A stretch of 64,000 nt of DNA, taken from assembly GCF_018333235.1 (NCBI RefSeq), contig NZ_BORP01000001.1:620001-684000 (forward strand), in the 5' to 3' direction. This stretch comes from Ornithinibacillus bavariensis (GTDB taxonomy: Bacteria; Bacillota; Bacilli; Bacillales; Amphibacillaceae). The position numbers and the translations under genes are program-made. The notes beneath the pieces were generated by a model. It was not told where the DNA came from and did no database searches. It was given only the letters and a program-made list of their open reading frames with translations. This document shows positions 19,061 through 28,269 of the stretch, one piece after another (the first letter of the stretch is position 1; each line of letters opens with the position of its first letter).

Positions 19061-22000
19061 ATAAGATCAAAAAGGTTTTAGTTGCAAATCGCGGGGAAAT
19101 TGCAATACGTGTTTTTAGAGCCTGCACGGAATTAAATATTCGTACAGTAGCGATATATTCCAAGGAGGATTTAGGATCCTATCACCGTTATAAGGCAGAT
19201 GAGTCCTATTTAATCGGGGAAGGAAAAAAACCAATTGATGCTTATTTAGATGTTGAAGGAATTATAGCAATTGCCAAACGGGTAGGAGTAGATGCCATTC
19301 ATCCAGGCTATGGCTTCCTATCAGAAAATATAGAGTTTGCAAAAAGGTGTCAGGAAGAAGGAATTATCTTTATCGGACCAACAAGTGAACATTTACATAT
19401 GTTTGGTGATAAGGTAAGAGCAAGAGAGCAGGCTTTAAAAGCTGGTTTACCAGTAATTCCTGGTAGTGATGGTCCTGTCAGTTCCTTGGAAGAGGTCCAA
19501 GAGTTTGGAGAAAAACACGGCTATCCAATTATTATTAAGGCGGCACTTGGCGGTGGTGGAAGAGGCATGCGTATCGTCCGTAATGCACATAGCTTACGAG
19601 ACGGATATGAAAGGGCTAAATCGGAGGCAAAAGCTGCTTTTGGTAGTGACGAAGTATATGTGGAGAAGCTGATAGAGCATCCAAAACATATTGAAGTACA
19701 AATAATCGGAGACCAGTTTGGAAATATCGTTCATCTATATGAACGTGACTGCTCGATTCAGCGCAGGCATCAAAAAGTCGTAGAAGTAGCACCAAGTCTT
19801 TCACTAAATAACGAATTACGGGACGCAATTTGTCAATCGGCAGTAACGTTAATGAAGAATGTCAATTATTTAAATGCCGGAACAGTAGAGTTTCTTGTTA
19901 AAGATAATCAATTCTACTTCATCGAAGTTAATCCGAGAGTCCAAGTAGAGCATACAATTACAGAGCTTATTACTGGAGTAGATATTGTTCAAACCCAAAT
20001 AAAAATAGCCGAAGGGCAAAATATACATGATTCTTCTATTGGTATTCCGCAACAAGCTGAAATAAGAACATTAGGATATGCAATTCAGTCCCGTGTTACG
20101 ACAGAAGATCCATTAAATAACTTTATGCCAGATACTGGAAGAATAATGGCATATCGCTCCGGTGGTGGCTTTGGGGTACGTCTTGATGCGGGAAATGGAT
20201 TTCAAGGTGCGGAAATTTCACCGCACTATGATTCCTTGCTCGTAAAAGTTTCTACATGGGCACTTACCTTTGAACAAGCTGTTCAAAAAATGGTCCGAAA
20301 TTTAAAGGAATTTCGTATTCGCGGAATTAAGACGAATATACCATTCCTCGAAAATGTTATGATGCACGAACAATTTATGACAGGTGAGTATAATACGACA
20401 TTTATTGATGAAACACCTGAACTCTTCGTTTTTCCGAAGCGTAAGGACCGAGGAACAAAAATGCTTACGTTTATTGGAGAGACAACTGTTAATGGATTTG
20501 AAGGAATGTCTAAAAAGAGTAAGCCTGTATTTGATACTCCTCCTATACCGGCTATTGCAAACGTACCGGTACAACCTGGCACAAAACAAATATTAGATGA
20601 ACAAGGTCCAGATGCATTGGCAAGCTGGTTAAAGGAGCAAAATAAAGTATTATTAACTGACACAACTTTTCGCGATGCTCACCAATCTTTACTAGCTACA
20701 CGTATTCGGACTAAGGACCTAGTAAAAATAGCAGAGCCAACATCCCGTTTATTGCCTGAACTTTTCTCTATTGAAATGTGGGGGGGTGCCACCTTTGATG
20801 TCGCATATCGATTTTTAAAGGAAGACCCATGGGCAAGACTTCGTAAGCTAAGAGAAAATGTACCGAACGTATTATTTCAAATGCTACTACGCGCAAGTAA
20901 CGCTGTTGGATATACGAATTATCCGGATAACTTGATTGAAGAATTTGTAGAAAAGAGTGCAACAGAAGGAATTGATGTTTTCCGTATATTCGATAGTTTG
21001 AATTGGGTTGAGGGAATGAGGCCTGCTATACAGGCAGTTCGGAATCAGAATAAAATTGCTGAGGCAGCTATTTGTTATACTGGTGATATTCTCGATCCGA
21101 ATCGAACTAAATATGATTTGTCTTACTATAAGACTATTGCAAAAGAGCTAGAACAATCTGGAGCGCATATATTAGGCATTAAGGATATGGCCGGCTTATT
21201 AAAGCCAGAGGCAGCCTATCAATTAATATCTGAATTAAAGGAGACAGTCGATATACCAATACATTTGCATACCCATGATACAAGTGGAAATGGAATCTAT
21301 ACGTATGCGCGGGCTATTGATGCTGGAGTTGATGTTGTAGACGTAGCTTGTGGCTCAATGGCCGGCTTAACCTCACAACCAAGTGCACAAACGCTTTACC
21401 ATGCTTTAGTAGGGAATGAACGTCAACCAAAGGTAGACATTCACTCTTATGAAAAACTATCCTCGTATTGGGAAGGAGTTCGGGATTACTATCAGGAATT
21501 TGAAAGTGGGATGAAGGCACCACACAGTGAAATCTATGAGCATGAAATGCCAGGTGGTCAATATAGTAATCTCAAGCAGCAGGCTAAGGCGGTTGGTTTA
21601 GGAGAGCGTTGGAATGAAGTAAAAGCGATGTTTCGGAGAGTCAATGACATGTTTGGTGATGTTGTCAAGGTAACCCCTTCTTCTAAGGTGGTTGGAGATA
21701 TGGCATTATTCATGGTACAAAACGACCTTTCTGAGGACGATATTTATGAAAGAGGGGAGACAATAGACTTTCCAGATTCAGTAATAGAATTTTTCAGTGG
21801 TTATATAGGTCAACCATATCAAGGTTTTCCTAGAGAATTACAGCGCATCATATTAAAGGGCAAAAAACCAATAACAGAAAGACCAGGAAAACTACTAGAT
21901 CCGATTAATTTTGATCATTTGAAGGAAACTTTACAAAAGACACTAGATCAACCAGTTACTAGCTTTGACATGATTTCCTATGCTCTCTATCCAAAGGTGT

Positions 22001-22488
22001 TTATGGATTACTACCATTTCTATGAGATGTACGGTGACGTATCAGTTCTTGACACACCGACCTTCTTCTATGGAATGAATATAGAGGAAGTAATTGAAGT
22101 CGAAATTGAACAGGGAAAAACCTTAATTGTAAAACTTGTATCCATCTCAGAACCACGTGAAGATGGAACCAGGGTTGTTTATTTCGAATTGAATGGACAG
22201 GCACGTCAAGTAATTGTCCGTGATAAGAGTGTCAAAACGACCATCACATTAAGACAAAAGGTTGATAAAAATAACGAAAAGCAGATTGGAGCAACGATGC
22301 CTGGTACTGTTTTGAAGGTTGCATGTGAACGGGGACAAAGGGTTGAAAAAGGTGATCAGCTAGTTGTTACAGAAGCAATGAAAATGGAAACTACTGTTCA
22401 AGCGCCATTTTCTGGTGTGGTGAAAGATATTTTTGTTCGAGATGGCGATGCTATTGAGGTGAATGATTTACTGATTGAGCTAGAATAA
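19048..22488 (+). CDS. pyc: Pyruvate carboxylase
   Basis: At 1146 residues this is a full-length single-chain enzyme that carboxylates pyruvate to oxaloacetate. In order it has the biotin carboxylase domain (1 to about 455, with the ATP-grasp GGGGRGMR and EVNPRVQVEHT), the carboxyltransferase TIM barrel (about 535-800, LLTDTTFRDAHQSLLATR and HLHTHDTSGNG), the allosteric/tetramerisation region, and the biotin carrier domain with the biotinyl K1112 in EAMKMET. GAGGAGG precedes ATG 19048. It overlaps ftsW and is probably cotranscribed with it. Confidence 0.98.
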   Translation: MVELNKIKKVLVANRGEIAIRVFRACTELNIRTVAIYSKEDLGSYHRYKADESYLIGEGKKPIDAYLDVEGIIAIAKRVGVDAIHPGYGFLSENIEFAKRCQEEGIIFIGPTSEHLHMFGDKVRAREQALKAGLPVIPGSDGPVSSLEEVQEFGEKHGYPIIIKAALGGGGRGMRIVRNAHSLRDGYERAKSEAKAAFGSDEVYVEKLIEHPKHIEVQIIGDQFGNIVHLYERDCSIQRRHQKVVEVAPSLSLNNELRDAICQSAVTLMKNVNYLNAGTVEFLVKDNQFYFIEVNPRVQVEHTITELITGVDIVQTQIKIAEGQNIHDSSIGIPQQAEIRTLGYAIQSRVTTEDPLNNFMPDTGRIMAYRSGGGFGVRLDAGNGFQGAEISPHYDSLLVKVSTWALTFEQAVQKMVRNLKEFRIRGIKTNIPFLENVMMHEQFMTGEYNTTFIDETPELFVFPKRKDRGTKMLTFIGETTVNGFEGMSKKSKPVFDTPPIPAIANVPVQPGTKQILDEQGPDALASWLKEQNKVLLTDTTFRDAHQSLLATRIRTKDLVKIAEPTSRLLPELFSIEMWGGATFDVAYRFLKEDPWARLRKLRENVPNVLFQMLLRASNAVGYTNYPDNLIEEFVEKSATEGIDVFRIFDSLNWVEGMRPAIQAVRNQNKIAEAAICYTGDILDPNRTKYDLSYYKTIAKELEQSGAHILGIKDMAGLLKPEAAYQLISELKETVDIPIHLHTHDTSGNGIYTYARAIDAGVDVVDVACGSMAGLTSQPSAQTLYHALVGNERQPKVDIHSYEKLSSYWEGVRDYYQEFESGMKAPHSEIYEHEMPGGQYSNLKQQAKAVGLGERWNEVKAMFRRVNDMFGDVVKVTPSSKVVGDMALFMVQNDLSEDDIYERGETIDFPDSVIEFFSGYIGQPYQGFPRELQRIILKGKKPITERPGKLLDPINFDHLKETLQKTLDQPVTSFDMISYALYPKVFMDYYHFYEMYGDVSVLDTPTFFYGMNIEEVIEVEIEQGKTLIVKLVSISEPREDGTRVVYFELNGQARQVIVRDKSVKTTITLRQKVDKNNEKQIGATMPGTVLKVACERGQRVEKGDQLVVTEAMKMETTVQAPFSGVVKDIFVRDGDAIEVNDLLIELE

Positions 22489-22491
22489 CAG

Positions 22492-22520
22492 AAAAGGCGC
22501 CCAATAAGGCGCCTTTTTGC
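22492..22520. terminator. Terminator between pyc and ctaA
   Basis: A perfect GC-rich 10-bp stem (AAAAGGCGCC/GGCGCCTTTT) with a CAATAA loop. Its A/T flanks allow termination of both convergent genes. Confidence 0.9.
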
Positions 22521-22528
22521 TTAGCAAT

Positions 22529-23485
22529 TTACTTAATATTAGAATTAATGATTTCCTCGATGTCTATATTTCTTCTTTCTTTTACAGCACTTCTAGTAGA
22601 CAGAAGGATAAAGTAACTCAACATACCAAAGAAGCAGGTGATGACTAAAGCATGCATTAAAGCGACGATTAGATTTAATATAGTAAAGATAATCATGGCA
22701 CCAAAGAAAACCTGCAAAGTAATTAAAGTAAACGTAGTTGTCCATCCCCAGGTCATTACTTTACTATGATGGTATTGTCTAAGAATCCGAATAAATAAGC
22801 TAAGTGTCCAAATAAATAATATTCCCGCAGCAAGTCGATGTCCCATTTGTACCCACTGTTCAAAGCTATAGGAGCCAAAATCTAATGGAGACGAATTGGT
22901 ACAAAATGGCCAATCACCACAAACTAAGTTTGCATTTACGTGCCGAACTAACGCCCCTGTATAAACTACTAACAAAGTATAGCCTGTCAGTGCGTATATT
23001 TCTATTCGGTGCTTCTTTTTAATATGTAAGGAATCGGCATCAAATTTCCGATCAATTTCAAAAATTAATAGCATAAGTAAAAAGACAGAAGCAAAGGAAA
23101 TAAGTGATATACCAAAATGTGCTGCCAATACAAAGTCAGACTGGCCCCATATAACTGCCGCTGCCCCAATTAGCCCCTGTAAAACAAGAAAAATAATGGA
23201 CAGCAGGGAAAGAAATTTCACTTCTCTAATATGTCCAATATGCTTCCATGATAGGATTACTAATAGAATAAGAAATATCCCTACTCCTCCTGAAACTAAT
23301 CGGTGGCTTAGCTCAATAATTAATTCCATATCTATCTGACTAGGGATAAGTTCCCCTTTACATAATGGCCAACTATCACCACATCCATCACCAGAGTCTG
23401 TTTTTGTGACAAGCGCCCCGCCAATTAAAACAAATATCATTCCGATGGTGGTAAAAACAGAAAGCCATTTCAATGTTTTAATCAT
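22529..23485 (-). CDS. ctaA: Haem A synthase
   Basis: The 318-residue polytopic protein has eight predicted transmembrane helices and the internal two-fold pattern of the CtaA family. His ligands occur in ELSHRL and MGHRLA, and the conserved cysteine pair in each half is seen as C-G-D-S-W-P-L-C and C-G-D-W-P-F-C. It oxidises the methyl group of haem O to give haem A for the caa3 oxidase. ATG 23485 with AGGA 8 nt before it is preferred to the GTG at 23551. It is divergent from ctaC; ctaB, the haem O synthase that normally lies between, is missing. Confidence 0.95.
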   Translation of the reverse strand: MIKTLKWLSVFTTIGMIFVLIGGALVTKTDSGDGCGDSWPLCKGELIPSQIDMELIIELSHRLVSGGVGIFLILLVILSWKHIGHIREVKFLSLLSIIFLVLQGLIGAAAVIWGQSDFVLAAHFGISLISFASVFLLMLLIFEIDRKFDADSLHIKKKHRIEIYALTGYTLLVVYTGALVRHVNANLVCGDWPFCTNSSPLDFGSYSFEQWVQMGHRLAAGILFIWTLSLFIRILRQYHHSKVMTWGWTTTFTLITLQVFFGAMIIFTILNLIVALMHALVITCFFGMLSYFILLSTRSAVKERRNIDIEEIINSNIK

Positions 23486-23783
23486 TTCTATTTTCCTCAC
23501 TTTATAACTTGTTGTAACATTCCAACTACCTGTATTCTGATAATATTCCACTCTCCATGATAAGCTTTTTCGTCACTATAAATCAAATAAATATGACAAT
23601 AAAATGATATTTGACACAGAATTGTTAAACTATCATGGAAATAATCCTTGTTGTATCAGACTTCAATAAAAAAACCTTGCAAAGTTATTCATTGTCTGCT
23701 AGAAATAAGGTAGGGGAAATTCTGAGTTTAACGAAAAACAATGATATAAATTTTGTGGAAGATACATAATAGTTAGCAATCAT

Positions 23784-23815
23784 AAAGGCGGCAAAAGCCT
23801 TTTATTTATTTTCTT
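23784..23815 (+). terminator. Terminator-like hairpin in the ctaA-ctaC gap
   Basis: AAAGGC-N7-GCCTTT followed by TATTTATTTTC. It implies a plus-strand transcript from 23500-23780, although no convincing gene is seen there; a 44-codon frame at 23635 lacks a ribosome-binding site. Confidence 0.4.
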
Positions 23816-23821
23816 TACAGA

Positions 23822-23830
23822 ATTCACAAA
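23822..23830 (-). promoter_or_regulatory. ResD-type binding site
   Basis: ATTCACAAA is the exact complement of TTTGTGAAT, the ResD consensus as I recall it. A weaker plus-strand match, TTTGTGGAA, is at 23752-23760. ResD controls ctaA and other oxidase genes in B. subtilis, so a site between ctaA and ctaC is sensible, although it is over 300 bp from either start. Confidence 0.4.
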
Positions 23831-23919
23831 ATAGTCAGAAGTTACTCGTTGATGAATCAGATGAACCCAAGTGTAAGTAAAATAAAATATTAAACCATGA
23901 TACATCTGGCATCATAGAT

Positions 23920-23968
23920 AGCATACTTTCTGGGAATAGTAACAGAGAGGTTATTAATTAAGTATGCT
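23920..23968. repeat. Inverted repeat in the ctaA-ctaC gap
   Basis: AGCATACTT (23920-23928) and AAGTATGCT (23960-23968) form a perfect 9-bp inverted repeat with a 31-nt loop. The role is unknown. The rest of the 740-base gap holds no recognisable gene. Confidence 0.5.
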
Positions 23969-24017
23969 TCTTTCACTATGTCCCTTATTATGGAAGTTAA
24001 AAGGGGGGATATGCAAG

Positions 24018-24116
24018 ATGGAGAGAACAGAAATGACTTCCTTAAGAACGGGAATGCTAATGTATCATTGGAAGAAAAAACAGTATGTTATGATGAATGG
24101 AACATATTCAACTTGA
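24018..24116 (+). CDS. Candidate 32-residue small ORF
   Basis: The frame begins MERTEMTS and ends at TGA 24114-24116, with AGGGGGG about 9 nt before the ATG. A second frame from ATG 24011 gives 41 residues but has almost no spacer to the G-run. Neither is recognised. It may be a leader peptide or chance. Confidence 0.25.
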   Translation: MERTEMTSLRTGMLMYHWKKKQYVMMNGTYST

Positions 24117-24224
24117 ACGCTGTTTTTTACAATTGAGGTAGGGGGTAAATCTCTACTTGGTATTATTTTGTCCTTACTCCAATTATGATAAAGGAAGGAA
24201 ATATAGAAAGAGAGGTATGAATAC

Positions 24225-25277
24225 ATGAAAGGTTGGATGGGAAAATTTAAAGTTTTGTCCCTGTTAGGCTTTGTAGCGCTATTTTTATCAGCCTGCGGTA
24301 AGGAAAACTTAACTGCATTAGATCCAAAAGGTTATGGAGCAGAAAAATCTTTAGATCTAATAATTCTACCTACAGTGATAATGTCATTTGTTTTTCTTGT
24401 TGTAATGGTTATCTTTACAATTGCGCTTGTCCGTTTCCGTAAAAGAAAAGGACGGGAAGACTTCATTCCTAAGCAGGTTGAGGGAAACAAAACGCTAGAA
24501 ACTGTTTGGACTATTATCCCGATTCTGTTAATTATCATCATCGCAGTACCAACTGTTTGGTATACATTTGTTTTAGCAGATAAAGCGGATGCGAAGGATC
24601 ACATCAACATTGGTGTAACTGGTAATCAATATTGGTGGCATTTTAATTATGATGGTATGGATATTCAAACAAGCCAGGATTTGTATATCCCTGTTGGAGA
24701 AAAAGTATACTTAAATATGTTATCTTCAGACGTTATTCACTCGTTCTGGGTTCCAACACTATCTGGTAAGTTAGATGTAAACCCTGAAAACGAAAATACA
24801 TTCTACATTGAAGCGTATGAGGAAGGCGTATACTGGGGTAAATGTGCTGAGTTATGCGGACCTTCACATTCATTAATGGATTTCAAAATTGTAGCAGTTA
24901 GTAAAACAGAGTTTGAACAGTGGGTAGCTGATATGCAAAGTGTTGACCCAGAGGCAGTGCCTGATAATGAAATGGCTGCACAAGGTAGAGAATTATTCCA
25001 AGAGAATAATTGCATAGGCTGTCATGCGATTGGTTCTTCACCTGTTGCGGTAGGTCCGAACTTAACTGATTTCGGAAATCGTACGAAACTAGCTGGAGTC
25101 AAAGACATGACAAAGGAAAATATCGTTGCATGGCTTTTAAACCCAGAGAAAATTAAACCAGGTAACAAGATGACTGGTGCATATCCAAAACTTAGTGAAG
25201 AAGATGCTTCATTAATTGCGGAATACTTAATGCAGTTAAAGCCTTCTGAAATTACAACAGAAGATGCTGGTAAGTAA
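24225..25277 (+). CDS. ctaC: Cytochrome caa3 oxidase subunit II
   Basis: This 350-residue lipoprotein (lipobox L-S-A-C, Cys24) has two transmembrane helices and a CuA cupredoxin domain with H, C-A-E-L-C, H and M ligands (CAELCGPSHSLM, about 207-218). A fused C-terminal cytochrome c domain has the haem-binding C-I-G-C-H and a distal Met. The fused haem c domain identifies a caa3-type cytochrome c oxidase rather than a quinol oxidase. It is the first gene of ctaCDEF; an in-frame AGAGAGG site precedes ATG 24225. Confidence 0.97.
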   Translation: MKGWMGKFKVLSLLGFVALFLSACGKENLTALDPKGYGAEKSLDLIILPTVIMSFVFLVVMVIFTIALVRFRKRKGREDFIPKQVEGNKTLETVWTIIPILLIIIIAVPTVWYTFVLADKADAKDHINIGVTGNQYWWHFNYDGMDIQTSQDLYIPVGEKVYLNMLSSDVIHSFWVPTLSGKLDVNPENENTFYIEAYEEGVYWGKCAELCGPSHSLMDFKIVAVSKTEFEQWVADMQSVDPEAVPDNEMAAQGRELFQENNCIGCHAIGSSPVAVGPNLTDFGNRTKLAGVKDMTKENIVAWLLNPEKIKPGNKMTGAYPKLSEEDASLIAEYLMQLKPSEITTEDAGK

Positions 25278-25324
25278 GTTTTTGATATAGGGTTTCAAGA
25301 GATTGAAAAGGGAGGTTTATCTTT

Positions 25325-27175
25325 GTGAGTACTGCAATTGCTCAGAAAAGAAGCTTCGCTGCCGTTTTGTGGGATTATTTAACCACTGTTGACCATAAAA
25401 AGATTGGTAAACTTTATCTTTATGGTGGAGGTTTCTTTTTCCTACTTGGTGGAATAGAGGCTATGATTATTCGTATTCAATTAATAAAACCAGAGAATGA
25501 CTTTATTTCCGCTGGTTTATATAATGAAATGATTACAATGCATGGTACTACCATGATTTTCTTCGCGGCCATGCCGCTCTTACTAGGGTTAATGAACGCG
25601 GTCATGCCACTACAAATTGGGGCACGTGACGTGGCATTTCCTTTTGTTAACGCTTTAGGTTTTTGGTTATTCTTATTTGGTGGAATCATGCTAAATGTAA
25701 GTTGGTTAACTGGTGCTCCAGATGCAGGTTGGACAGGATATGCACCACTCTCCACGCTTTCGCCAGGACATGGCGTAGACTATTACGTTTTAGGTCTGCA
25801 AATATCTGGTGCCGGTACATTAATGGGGGGTATTAACTTCCTAGTCACTATTGTAAATATGCGTGCACCAGGTATGACATTTATGCGTATGCCGTTGTTC
25901 TCATGGACTACGTTTGTTGCAAGTGTATTAATATTATTTGCATTCCCAGCGTTAACTGTTGGACTATTCTTAATGATGTTTGACCGTATGTTTGGCTCGG
26001 CGTTTTTTGATGTTGCTCTTGGAGGTAACTCCATTATATGGCAACACTTATTCTGGATTTTTGGACACCCAGAAGTGTATATCTTAATTCTGCCAGCGTT
26101 TGGTATTTTTAGTGAAATTTTTGCTACATTCTCTAAGAAACGTTTATTCGGTTACACTGCAATGGTATTTGCTACCATTTTAATTGCATTTTTAGGATTC
26201 ATGGTTTGGGCACACCATATGTTTACAGTAGGTATGGGACCTGTTGCTAACTCCATCTTTGCGGTTGCAACAATGGCGATTGCTGTACCGACTGGTATTA
26301 AAATCTTTAACTGGTTACTCACCCTATGGGGAGGTAATATTACCATTAACTCTGCAATGTTATGGTCATTAGCATTTATCCCTTCCTTTACGATTGGGGG
26401 AATGACTGGTGTCATGGTTGCAACATCTGTAGCAGATTACCAATATCATGACACATACTTTGTAATTGCTCACTTCCACTATGTAATTGTTGGTGGAACT
26501 GTATTTGGAATTTTGGCTGCACTACATTATTGGTGGCCGCTTATGTTCAATAGAATTCTAAATGAAAAACTAGGTAAGCTTGCTTTCTGGACATTCTTTA
26601 TCGGATTCCATTTAACATTCTTTATCCAACATTTCTTAGGTCTAATGGGTATGCCACGTCGTTACTGGGTATTCTTAAAGAATCAAGAACTAGACCTTGG
26701 AAACTTAATTAGTAGTATCGGAGCATTCTTCATGGCATTTGGTGTAATTGTATTTGTAATTAATGCAATTTACAGTGGTATTAAAGGAAAACCAGCACCA
26801 CATGATCCTTGGGATGCACGTACATTAGAATGGGCTGTAGCTACACCAGTGCCACATTACAACTTTAAGCAGCTTCCATTAGTTCGTGGTCTTGATCCTC
26901 TATGGATTGAAAAGACAGAAGGAAATGGTAAATTAACTCCAGCAGAACCAATCGGTGACATTCATATGCCAAATGGTTCTATCCTACCATTTATTATGTC
27001 TGTAGGCTTCTTTATTGCTGGACTTGGCTTTATTTATCATATGGACAATAATTTAGCGTATATCCTACTATTTGGTGGTATGGCGCTTGCATTAGTGTGT
27101 ATGTTAATTAGATCATTGAAGGATGATCATGGTTACCATATTCACAAAGAAGAACTTGAAAGGGAGGCTGATTAA
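25325..27175 (+). CDS. ctaD: Cytochrome caa3 oxidase subunit I
   Basis: The 616-residue catalytic subunit of the haem-copper oxidase. It has the low-spin haem ligand in TMHGTTMIF, the HPEVYILILPAFG motif with the CuB His and the cross-linked Tyr (a YS-less HPEVY pattern of type A oxidases), WAHHMFTVG with two CuB His, and AHFHYV with the haem a3 and haem a ligands. Twelve or more transmembrane helices. It starts at GTG 25325 after GGGAGG. It reduces O2 and pumps protons. Confidence 0.97.
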   Translation: MSTAIAQKRSFAAVLWDYLTTVDHKKIGKLYLYGGGFFFLLGGIEAMIIRIQLIKPENDFISAGLYNEMITMHGTTMIFFAAMPLLLGLMNAVMPLQIGARDVAFPFVNALGFWLFLFGGIMLNVSWLTGAPDAGWTGYAPLSTLSPGHGVDYYVLGLQISGAGTLMGGINFLVTIVNMRAPGMTFMRMPLFSWTTFVASVLILFAFPALTVGLFLMMFDRMFGSAFFDVALGGNSIIWQHLFWIFGHPEVYILILPAFGIFSEIFATFSKKRLFGYTAMVFATILIAFLGFMVWAHHMFTVGMGPVANSIFAVATMAIAVPTGIKIFNWLLTLWGGNITINSAMLWSLAFIPSFTIGGMTGVMVATSVADYQYHDTYFVIAHFHYVIVGGTVFGILAALHYWWPLMFNRILNEKLGKLAFWTFFIGFHLTFFIQHFLGLMGMPRRYWVFLKNQELDLGNLISSIGAFFMAFGVIVFVINAIYSGIKGKPAPHDPWDARTLEWAVATPVPHYNFKQLPLVRGLDPLWIEKTEGNGKLTPAEPIGDIHMPNGSILPFIMSVGFFIAGLGFIYHMDNNLAYILLFGGMALALVCMLIRSLKDDHGYHIHKEELEREAD

Positions 27176-27177
27176 TA

Positions 27178-27798
27178 ATGGCAGATCACTCCTTAACTCC
27201 TGAAAATATGCCACAACACCCAGAAAAGGCAACGCTTGAAGGGAAAAATAAATTCCTAGGGTTATGGTTTTTCTTAGGTGGAGAAACAGTATTATTTGCC
27301 AGCCTTTTTGGTACGTACCTTGCGTTAAAAAATTCAACTGCAGGAGGTCCGTCATCACAAGAGCTCTTCGGACTTGAATTAGTTTTTCTTATGACAATGC
27401 TATTACTTACTAGTTCTTTAACAAGTGTTTATGCAATGTATCATATGAAAAATAATAATTTTAAGAAGATGATGCTTTGGCTAGGAATTACAGGTCTACT
27501 TGGTGTAGGATTCTTAGGCTGTGAAATTTATGAGTTCTACCATTACATTCATAGCTTTGAATTCACATTCCGATCTTCAGCATTTGGTTCTGCATTCTAT
27601 ACATTAGTTGGTTTCCATGGTGGGCACGTATTGTTTGGTCTTTGCTGGTTATCAGCATTAATGATTAGAAATGCAAAACGTGGCTTAAATCTGTACAATG
27701 CACCAAAGTTCAATACATTCAGTTTATATTGGCACTTTATTGACGTTGTTTGGGTATTCATCTTTACGGTTGTTTACCTAATGGGAAAGGTGGGATAA
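27178..27798 (+). CDS. ctaE: Cytochrome caa3 oxidase subunit III
   Basis: The 206-residue membrane protein has five predicted transmembrane helices and the subunit III pattern FHGGHVLFGL and YWHFIDVVWVFIF at the C terminus. It starts 2 nt after the ctaD stop with GGGAGG inside ctaD, so the genes are coupled. Confidence 0.95.
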   Translation: MADHSLTPENMPQHPEKATLEGKNKFLGLWFFLGGETVLFASLFGTYLALKNSTAGGPSSQELFGLELVFLMTMLLLTSSLTSVYAMYHMKNNNFKKMMLWLGITGLLGVGFLGCEIYEFYHYIHSFEFTFRSSAFGSAFYTLVGFHGGHVLFGLCWLSALMIRNAKRGLNLYNAPKFNTFSLYWHFIDVVWVFIFTVVYLMGKVG

Positions 27799-27801
27799 GT
27801 T

Positions 27802-28116
27802 ATGGCAGAAAACACCAAATCCAATGAATTTCATAAACAACAAAGTAAAGAGGAAATGAAAAAGCAACTTATCACATTTGCCTTAATGATTATCTTTACA
27901 ATCCTAGCTTTTCTGATTGTAGGAACAGAGATGATGAGCAAGATGGTTGCTATCCCATTATTACTAGTACTAGCTTTAATTCAAGTAGGATTTCAGTTTT
28001 ATTATTTCATGCACTTGAAAGATAAAGGACATGGAATGGCTGCAGTCATGATATATGGTGGCGTATGGGCCGCATTCCTAACTGTGATGGCTCTTACTTT
28101 AGTAATATGGTGGTAA
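27802..28116 (+). CDS. ctaF: Cytochrome caa3 oxidase subunit IV
   Basis: This 104-residue protein has three transmembrane helices and the QVGFQFYYFMHLKDKGH segment of bacterial subunit IV. It completes the ctaCDEF operon. It stabilises the oxidase; no redox centre is expected. Confidence 0.93.
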   Translation: MAENTKSNEFHKQQSKEEMKKQLITFALMIIFTILAFLIVGTEMMSKMVAIPLLLVLALIQVGFQFYYFMHLKDKGHGMAAVMIYGGVWAAFLTVMALTLVIWW

Positions 28117-28119
28117 AAT

Positions 28120-28148
28120 AAAGACCGGGGGAAACTCCGGTCTTTTTT
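28120..28148 (+). terminator. Terminator of ctaCDEF
   Basis: AAAGACCGG pairs with CCGGTCTTT, with T6 at the end, immediately after ctaF. Confidence 0.9.
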
Positions 28149-28200
28149 AATGAGGTTATTATATAAACTTTTTGAGAGTTAAAAAGTTGTCACATAATCT

Positions 28201-28231
28201 TTGTGTTTCAGTCTATCAAATAGGTTATAAT
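28201..28231 (+). promoter_or_regulatory. Possible ctaG promoter
   Basis: TATAAT at 28226-28231 is a consensus -10 after the ctaF terminator. The best -35, TTGTGT at 28201, is 19 bases away, which is longer than ideal. Confidence 0.4.
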
Positions 28232-28269
28232 GAAAAGGTATATAATAGGATATCTATGGAGTGAATAGC

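Noticed and set aside
20283-20663. Antisense frames inside pyc, including 126 codons
   Set aside because: They are shadows of the pyruvate carboxylase coding frame, without ribosome-binding sites or recognisable products. The same applies to the other antisense and out-of-frame ORFs inside the large genes.
23635-23769. 44-codon frame in the ctaA-ctaC gap
   Set aside because: It has no ribosome-binding site or plausible promoter; the terminator-like hairpin after it is noted separately.
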